The notes under the pieces were generated by a model. The model worked only from the letters and a program-made list of their open reading frames with translations, was not told the origin of the DNA and ran no database searches. From the NCBI GenBank assembly GCA_016183805.1, contig JACPDX010000051.1, forward strand, positions 1 through 56,113: 56,113 nucleotides of DNA, given 5' to 3'. The translations under genes and the position numbers were made by a program. Positions 50,917 to 56,113 of the stretch are shown piece by piece (the first letter of the stretch is position 1; each line of letters opens with the position of its first letter). The stretch comes from Bacteroidota bacterium (GTDB taxonomy: Bacteria > Bacteroidota > Bacteroidia > Flavobacteriales_E > Vicingaceae).

Positions 50917-52521
50917 ATGGAAGATAAATTTAAATTATTCGATTTTTCGCAAGAAAGAGTTCGGGTGCTACACTACACATGGATTGCATTCTTTTTAACC
51001 TTTTACGTGTGGTTTAATATGGCACCGATTAAAAGCTTAATGATTGAATCATTCGACTTTTTAACCGATCAAAACATCAAATCATTATTAATTTGTAACG
51101 TAGCTTTAACCATTCCTGCCCGAATTATTATAGGCTCATTGGTTGACCGATATGGACCAAGAGTTGTTTTTTCGGGCTTAATGGTAGTTACAACCATTCC
51201 CGGGTTAATGTTTGCTTTTGGCGATTCATTTACTCAATTGGTTGTTTCCCGTTTACTATTAAGTTCAATTGGAGCTGGTTTTGTTATTGGAATTAAAATG
51301 ACCGCTAACTGGTTTCCTCCAAAAATGATTGGTAGAGCCGAAGGGTTTTATGCAGGATGGGGAAATTTTGGTTCGGCAGCAGCTTCAGGTATTGTTCCTA
51401 TTGTAGCCTTATCGCTAATTGGTGGAGAGTTTGGTTGGAAATATTCGTTAGCATTAAGCAGTATTGTTTGTGGAGTTTATGGAGTAATGTATTTCTTTTT
51501 GGTTAAAGATTACCCGTTTGGAAAAGAACCTAAAGAAGCCGTAAAAAAAGCAAGCATTATGCCTGTTTCTTCTTATGGCGATTTAATTCAGTATATTCTT
51601 TGGACAGCACCGATGAATTTAGCTCTAGGATTGTTGGCTAAAAACCTGCAAAAACAAATAGTACACGGCGAAACTATGTTTTCAGAAAATGCCCTTTATA
51701 TTATTTGGGCAATTCTAGCTGCTTTTTACATCTACAAAGTAATAGCTATTTTAAAAGTTAATTTACCTCGGTTAAAAAAAGGTGTTCCCGAATCAGAAAA
51801 ATATCCGTTTAGTAGTGTATCAGCATTAAACACCACTTATTTCGCCAATTTTGGTGCCGAGTTAGCAGTGGTATCTATGTTACCTGCATTTTTCTTTGAG
51901 GTGTTTGAACCTCTGAAAAATGCTAATGGCGACCGAATTGTAACACTGGCAATGGCAGGTTTAGTAGCCGGATCATTTGCTTTTATCAATTTAGTTGCCA
52001 GACCTTTAGGAGGTTATCTGTCCGACAAAATGGGCAGTCGTAAAAAAACCATGTTGATTTATATGCTTGGGATAGCAGTAGGTTTTGCAGCAATGGGATT
52101 TATTGGCAAATATTCAGGATCATTTCACGAGAATGGGGCAGAAATTATTGTACCAACATTTGATGGAATATGGTGGTTAGTGGTATCGGTAATTATTACC
52201 ATGGGATGTTCCATGTTTGTTCAGGGAGCCGAGGGAGCAACTTTTGCAGTAATTCCAGCCATTAAAAAAGATTTAACAGGTAGAATTGCAGGTATGGCAG
52301 GAGCTTATGGTAATGTAGGAGCAGTAACCTATCTGTACATTTTTACGATGGTTAATGAAAAAACATTCTTTTTTATATTAGCAGGAGGAGCATTTTTCAG
52401 TTTCATTTATTGTATGACTTTCTTAAAAGAACCCAAAAACTCATTTGGAGAAGACGATGAGATAGAAACATTGCCTCCAATAATGGAAATGGATGAAGAT
52501 GTTGTTTTAGTAAAAAATTAA
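50917..52521 (+). CDS. narK: NarK-type MFS nitrate/nitrite transporter
   Basis: The 534-residue protein has twelve or so helices. TFYVWFNMAPIKSLMIESF near the start and TIPARIIIGSLVDRYGPRVVFSG near residues 65-87 carry the RxxxGxxxDRxGPR region of MFS carriers. LLSSIGAGFVIGIKMTANWFPPKMIGRAEGFYAGWGNFGSAAA near 110-150 is the conserved block of nitrate/nitrite porters. It moves nitrate or nitrite across the inner membrane. The FNR-type boxes upstream suggest induction without oxygen. The C-terminal tail is acidic. Confidence 0.88.
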   Translation: MEDKFKLFDFSQERVRVLHYTWIAFFLTFYVWFNMAPIKSLMIESFDFLTDQNIKSLLICNVALTIPARIIIGSLVDRYGPRVVFSGLMVVTTIPGLMFAFGDSFTQLVVSRLLLSSIGAGFVIGIKMTANWFPPKMIGRAEGFYAGWGNFGSAAASGIVPIVALSLIGGEFGWKYSLALSSIVCGVYGVMYFFLVKDYPFGKEPKEAVKKASIMPVSSYGDLIQYILWTAPMNLALGLLAKNLQKQIVHGETMFSENALYIIWAILAAFYIYKVIAILKVNLPRLKKGVPESEKYPFSSVSALNTTYFANFGAELAVVSMLPAFFFEVFEPLKNANGDRIVTLAMAGLVAGSFAFINLVARPLGGYLSDKMGSRKKTMLIYMLGIAVGFAAMGFIGKYSGSFHENGAEIIVPTFDGIWWLVVSVIITMGCSMFVQGAEGATFAVIPAIKKDLTGRIAGMAGAYGNVGAVTYLYIFTMVNEKTFFFILAGGAFFSFIYCMTFLKEPKNSFGEDDEIETLPPIMEMDEDVVLVKN

Positions 52522-52575
52522 GGTGGGGAATAAGAGGCATAACCCTTGCTTACCATAAAAGCAAATTGGATGCAA

Positions 52576-52631
52576 ACTATACAAAATTGTAACAACGCCT
52601 CGCTTTTGTATAGTATTTATTATAGGGCGTT
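52576..52631 (+). ncRNA. Pseudoknot-capable leader before the small gene at 52646
   Basis: Stem 1 is ACTATACAAAA (52576-52586) with TTTTGTATAGT (52604-52614), an exact 11-base inverted repeat. Its loop holds AACGCC (52594-52599), which complements GGCGTT (52626-52631) downstream. That is H-type pseudoknot topology. No T-run follows, so it does not look like a terminator. It ends 15 bases before the ATG, where folding could control ribosome access. Confidence 0.5.
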
Positions 52632-52645
52632 TAATTTTCAATAAT

Positions 52646-52903
52646 ATGAATTTTCTAATTAACTCAACGGAATTAAGAAAGGCTTTAAAAGATATCGAAG
52701 CCGCAGAATTAAATGGTTTTATGCATTGTGAAGCAGTATTCAAGTTTACACAAGATGGAAGACGTTTATCAGATTGCAAAGCTGAATATTCCGACTTATG
52801 GGAAAAGGCACACCCCACGGATAACAATTTGAATTGGGGTCGATTTCATGGGATGTCAAAAGAAAACAAGTTTATTGATGGTAAATTGGTTCGAATTGAC
52901 TAA
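52646..52903 (+). CDS. 85-residue protein of unknown function between two NarK-type genes
   Basis: The protein has INSTELRKALKDIEAAELNGFMHCEAVF (5-32), then FKFTQDGRRLSDCKAEYSDLWEKAHPTDNNLNWGRFHG near 32-69. It has two cysteines and is rich in Lys, Glu, Asp and Trp, and lacks a signal peptide or membrane segment, so it is cytoplasmic. I do not recognise the family. Its place between two transporters and the structured leader upstream suggest a regulator or assembly partner, by inference only. Confidence 0.7.
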   Translation: MNFLINSTELRKALKDIEAAELNGFMHCEAVFKFTQDGRRLSDCKAEYSDLWEKAHPTDNNLNWGRFHGMSKENKFIDGKLVRID

Positions 52904-52971
52904 AAGTAACAGACCTAAATCTATTAATAAGGCACAAGCAAGATTAACCTAACTAAAAACAAAAAAAAATT

Positions 52972-54579
52972 ATGGCACAAACAAACATTGACAAATGGGA
53001 GGTCGAAGATGAAGGATTCTGGACTTCAACGGGAAAAAAAATAGCTAACAAAAATTTATGGTTTTCCATTCCTGCACTGCTACTTGCTTTTGCAGTATGG
53101 ATCATGTGGGGAGTAATTATTAAGTACATGAAAGATTTTGGTTATAACTTTGGAATGACCGAGGGATTAACTCCTGGTTCTGAGGAGTTTAATGCTGTAA
53201 TTGCAGATGTAAATAAACTTTATTACACCTTACCTGCAATAGCTGGTTTAGCTGGAGCCACTTTACGTTTACCTAACTCTTTCCTAATTTCATTAGGTGG
53301 TGGTAGAAATGTAATTTTTGTTACAACAGCATTGTTGCTTATTCCTGCAATTGGAACTGGAATGGCTTTAGGAGACATCAATTCTTCTTATTTTACCTTT
53401 GCTCTAATGGCTATGCTTTCTGGTTTTGGTGGAGGTAATTTCTCCTCATCCATGAGTAACATTAGTTTTTTCTTCCCTAAAAAAAATCAAGGATATGCAT
53501 TAGGTATGAATGCGGGTATTGGAAATTTAGGTGTTGCTGTAATGCAAAAATTGATTCCTTTTGTTGTCGGATTTACATTTTTTGGTGTAGCTGGTGCTTC
53601 TGCCGGAGTTGCTGGTAGTGGACCACTAGCCGGAATTCAAAATGCCGGTTGGGTATGGGTGCCTTTATTAATTGCTGCTGTAATTGGTGCTTATGTTGGA
53701 ATGAATAATGTAATAACAGGAACACCAAACCTACCAACTACTGCCCAAGGTGTTGGAAAAACATTGTACATGGTTACTTTAGGTGTTGTTGCCGCAGCTG
53801 TTGGTTCCTATTTACTTGTAGGTTTACATTTAAATATGTGGATAGTGCTTCCTATTGTAATTATCTTAGCTGTGCTATTAATGAAATTTGCTACTCCTGG
53901 TGAAATAAAAGCAAACTTAAACAAGCAGTTTTCGATATTAAGTAGTAAACACAACTGGATTATGACCATTATTTATACCATGACTTTTGGTTCATTCATT
54001 GGTTTTTCTGCTGCGTTTCCAAAATTATGTCAGGATATCTTTGTTTATACTAATCCAAACGATCCAAGTTTTATTAATCCAAATGCTCCAAATTTTATGT
54101 TGTGGGCATTTATCGGACCAATGATTGGTGCGTTGGTTCGACCCGTTGGAGGAATATTGGCGGATAAGTTTAATAGTGGAGCAAAGGTTACCATGGTAAG
54201 TACTTTAATGCAAGTTGTTGGAGCTTTAGCAGTTGCTTATTTTGTTATCCAAGCCAGAGAAAGTGCAACCCCAGAATCTTACTGGTGGCCATTCTTTGCT
54301 TGTTTCATGTTGTTGTTTTTAGCAACTGGAATTGGTAATGGTTCTACATTTAGAAGTATTCCTTACATTTTTAGTAAAGAACAGGCTGGCCCGGTTTTAG
54401 GGTGGACTGCTGCCATTGCTGCCTATGGAGCATTTATAATTCCAAATGTATTTGGAGAGCAAATTAAAGCTAAAACTCCAGAATATGCTTTATATGGATT
54501 TGCTGCTTACTATGTGATATGTTTAGTATTAAACTGGTGGTATTATCAAGGTCCTAAAAGAGAATTTGATAATCCTTGA
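52972..54579 (+). CDS. narK: Second NarK-type MFS nitrate/nitrite transporter
   Basis: The 535-residue protein is a diverged partner of the gene at 50917. Conserved motifs include LPAIAGLAGATLRLPNSFLISLGGGRNV near 84-110, and SGFGGGNFSSSMSNISFFFPKKNQGYALGMNAGIGNLGVA near 145-185 with the glycine-rich nitrate-porter block. Paired NarK-type genes (types 1 and 2) can combine nitrate/proton uptake with nitrate/nitrite exchange. The gene starts with ATG at 52972, 68 bases past the small gene. Confidence 0.88.
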   Translation: MAQTNIDKWEVEDEGFWTSTGKKIANKNLWFSIPALLLAFAVWIMWGVIIKYMKDFGYNFGMTEGLTPGSEEFNAVIADVNKLYYTLPAIAGLAGATLRLPNSFLISLGGGRNVIFVTTALLLIPAIGTGMALGDINSSYFTFALMAMLSGFGGGNFSSSMSNISFFFPKKNQGYALGMNAGIGNLGVAVMQKLIPFVVGFTFFGVAGASAGVAGSGPLAGIQNAGWVWVPLLIAAVIGAYVGMNNVITGTPNLPTTAQGVGKTLYMVTLGVVAAAVGSYLLVGLHLNMWIVLPIVIILAVLLMKFATPGEIKANLNKQFSILSSKHNWIMTIIYTMTFGSFIGFSAAFPKLCQDIFVYTNPNDPSFINPNAPNFMLWAFIGPMIGALVRPVGGILADKFNSGAKVTMVSTLMQVVGALAVAYFVIQARESATPESYWWPFFACFMLLFLATGIGNGSTFRSIPYIFSKEQAGPVLGWTAAIAAYGAFIIPNVFGEQIKAKTPEYALYGFAAYYVICLVLNWWYYQGPKREFDNP

Positions 54580-54640
54580 TTTTTTAAAATATTGTTCACA
54601 AACCATATAAAATTAAAATATTAATTATAAAACAAACAAA

Positions 54641-56113
54641 ATGAAACTATCAAAAAAAATACTAATAGGATTAATGCTTTTATCCGCAGCTCCTACTTTT
54701 GCTCAATTTACCTTAGATGGCGAGCTTCGCCCACGTTTTGAATACCGACATGGTTATAAATGGGTTGCAGATTCGGCACAAGATGGAGCGGCATCGATAG
54801 AACAGCGTACTCGCTTAAACTTTGGGTATAAATCAGAAGGCTACATTTTTAAAGTAACCTTGCAGGATATTCGTGTTTGGGGTAGTCAACCACAATTGAT
54901 CCAAACTGCGTCGCAACAAAATAATTCCGGTGCATATTTATCAATTCACGAAGCATGGGGGGAAGCATTAATGTCGAATAAATGGTCGTTAAAATTGGGT
55001 CGCCAAGAAATAGATTATGATGATGCCCGTATTTTAGGTAATGTTGGATGGGCACAACAAGCTAGAAGTCATGATGCTGCAATTTTGAAATTTAAGTCCG
55101 AAAAATTAAAAATTGATTTTGGAGGAGCTTATAATCAAGATCAATCTGCTTTAATTGGAACCTATGCTTCTCAAGGTAGTTATAAAGCCATGCAATATCT
55201 ATGGTTAAACAATAAATTTAATGATAATTTTTCAGCTAGTATTTTGTTCTTAAATTTAGGCAAAGAACAATTAAATTATGATAGTAGTGCTTCTTCATCA
55301 GCTATTCCTCCTGTTGGACCTAAAGCTTATTATACTGATAATTACAGCCAAACTATTGGAACACGATTGATTTTTAATAAAAACAAGCTAAATATTGCAG
55401 GTGCATTTTATTATCAAATGGGGGTAGATGCAAATAGAACAACTGTTTTAAGAGATGTGGAAGGTGAATACGATAAAAAAATTGAAGCCATGAATTTTAG
55501 AGTGGAAATGGCATATAAAATTACCGAAAAAGTTACTGCCAGTGCCGGATATGAATACATGAGCGGACAAAGTCAAACGGATACTTCTTTCTCTTATAGA
55601 ACAGTTAATCACTCATTTAACCCTCATTTTGGAACCAATCATAAATTTAACGGTTTAATGGATTATTTTTATGTGGGAAACCATATTAATAGTGTTGGAT
55701 TACAAGATATTTTCTTCGGATTAAAATATAAAGCTGAGAAGTTTTGGGTAGCTGCTGATGGACACCTATTCTCTGCAACGGCTGATGTTCGTGATAAATA
55801 TAAATATGATAAAGCAGTTGCTGATGCTGTTGCCTCAGGTCTTCCAACAACAGATATTAATCAATATCCTGTAATGAATGCAAGTTTAGGTACTGAAATT
55901 GATGTTTCCTTTGGATTCAATTTATCAAAAGGAGTTGATTTACAAGCCGGCTATTCGATGATGATTGATACCGAAACGTTAGCCTACTTAAAAGGTGTTA
56001 AATATGCCGGAAACAATGTAAATGCAGGACAAGGCAGAACCGACCAAATGAATTCTTGGGGTTGGTTAATGATTACCTTTAAGCCAAAATTTATAACCGG
56101 TGAAGAGAAAAAA
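54641..56113 (+). CDS. Alginate-export-type outer-membrane porin, N-terminal portion (runs off the window)
   Basis: ATG at 54641 begins MKLSKKILIGLMLLSAAPTFAQ, a signal peptide. At least 491 codons follow with no stop. The mature part starts FTLDGELRPRFEYRHGYKW and has repeated amphipathic strands (LKLGRQEIDYDDARILGN near 106-123, TERVTASAGYEY-like strands later). This fits the large 18-strand barrels of the alginate export (AlgE) family. Bacteroidota nitrate loci often carry such a porin, so it may admit nitrate across the outer membrane, by inference. The gene is partial at its 3' end. Confidence 0.8.
   Translation, partial: MKLSKKILIGLMLLSAAPTFAQFTLDGELRPRFEYRHGYKWVADSAQDGAASIEQRTRLNFGYKSEGYIFKVTLQDIRVWGSQPQLIQTASQQNNSGAYLSIHEAWGEALMSNKWSLKLGRQEIDYDDARILGNVGWAQQARSHDAAILKFKSEKLKIDFGGAYNQDQSALIGTYASQGSYKAMQYLWLNNKFNDNFSASILFLNLGKEQLNYDSSASSSAIPPVGPKAYYTDNYSQTIGTRLIFNKNKLNIAGAFYYQMGVDANRTTVLRDVEGEYDKKIEAMNFRVEMAYKITEKVTASAGYEYMSGQSQTDTSFSYRTVNHSFNPHFGTNHKFNGLMDYFYVGNHINSVGLQDIFFGLKYKAEKFWVAADGHLFSATADVRDKYKYDKAVADAVASGLPTTDINQYPVMNASLGTEIDVSFGFNLSKGVDLQAGYSMMIDTETLAYLKGVKYAGNNVNAGQGRTDQMNSWGWLMITFKPKFITGEEKK

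Noticed and set aside
52576-52614. Terminator of the first NarK-type gene
   Set aside because: The stem is good but no T-run follows (ATTTATTATAGGG instead), and the loop can pair with later bases, so I listed it as a leader structure.

Overview
The window is AT-rich DNA from a Bacteroidota bacterium, most likely a Flavobacteriales-type lineage. The evidence is direct. Several secreted proteins end in type IX secretion (T9SS) sorting domains (VYPNP or VFPNP followed by a short beta-rich tail). There is a PorP/SprF partner gene, a DUF6341/DUF6427 pair, promoter-like TAnnTTTG motifs, and many short dispersed intergenic repeats of the kind common in this phylum. I see no tRNA, rRNA, CRISPR array, transposase or phage gene.

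Layout, left to right. At 1-2700 lie the edge of an SDR gene, a broken lipid A-type acyltransferase, a DUF1697 gene and a glycosyltransferase that carries two dispersed repeats in frame. At 2700-7540 three secreted-protein genes run on the minus strand: a GH5-like glycosidase, a protein with an S74-like tail, and a SASA-type carbohydrate esterase. At 7870-16430 are dxr, a VWA protein, a GH3-family adenylating enzyme, a VOC protein and a 1180-residue FG-GAP/VCBS surface protein. At 16690-20890 is the translation cluster rplM-rpsI-rpsB-tsf-pyrH-frr, all on the minus strand. At 21100-33630 housekeeping genes (nadD, gmk, yicC, a polyprenyl synthase, dnaG, a purine nucleoside phosphorylase) mix with transporters, lipoproteins and a LuxE-like protein.

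The first functional island is at 33700-38470. An ArsR-type repressor with an AT-rich repeat operator leads a TauE/SafE transporter, a CstB-like persulfide dioxygenase with a pseudo-rhodanese and an active rhodanese, two single-domain rhodaneses with vicinal cysteines, a DUF6132 membrane protein, a c-type haem lipoprotein, a thioredoxin and a lipoprotein rhodanese. This looks like one sulfane-sulfur sensing, oxidation and export operon. It ends in a strong shared terminator.

At 39000-49760 are an MscS channel and CorA, a SPOR protein, a T9SS type-B protein with PorP/SprF, a YgiQ radical-SAM protein with a tiny co-transcribed gene, and several envelope proteins. The second island, 50012 to the right edge, appears to be an oxygen-regulated nitrate/nitrite uptake locus. 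It holds an FNR-type regulator with four FNR-spaced cysteines and an ExxSR recognition helix, FNR-like boxes, two NarK-like transporters flanking a small unknown gene with a pseudoknot-capable leader, and a beta-barrel porin that runs off the window. No nitrate reductase is in view.
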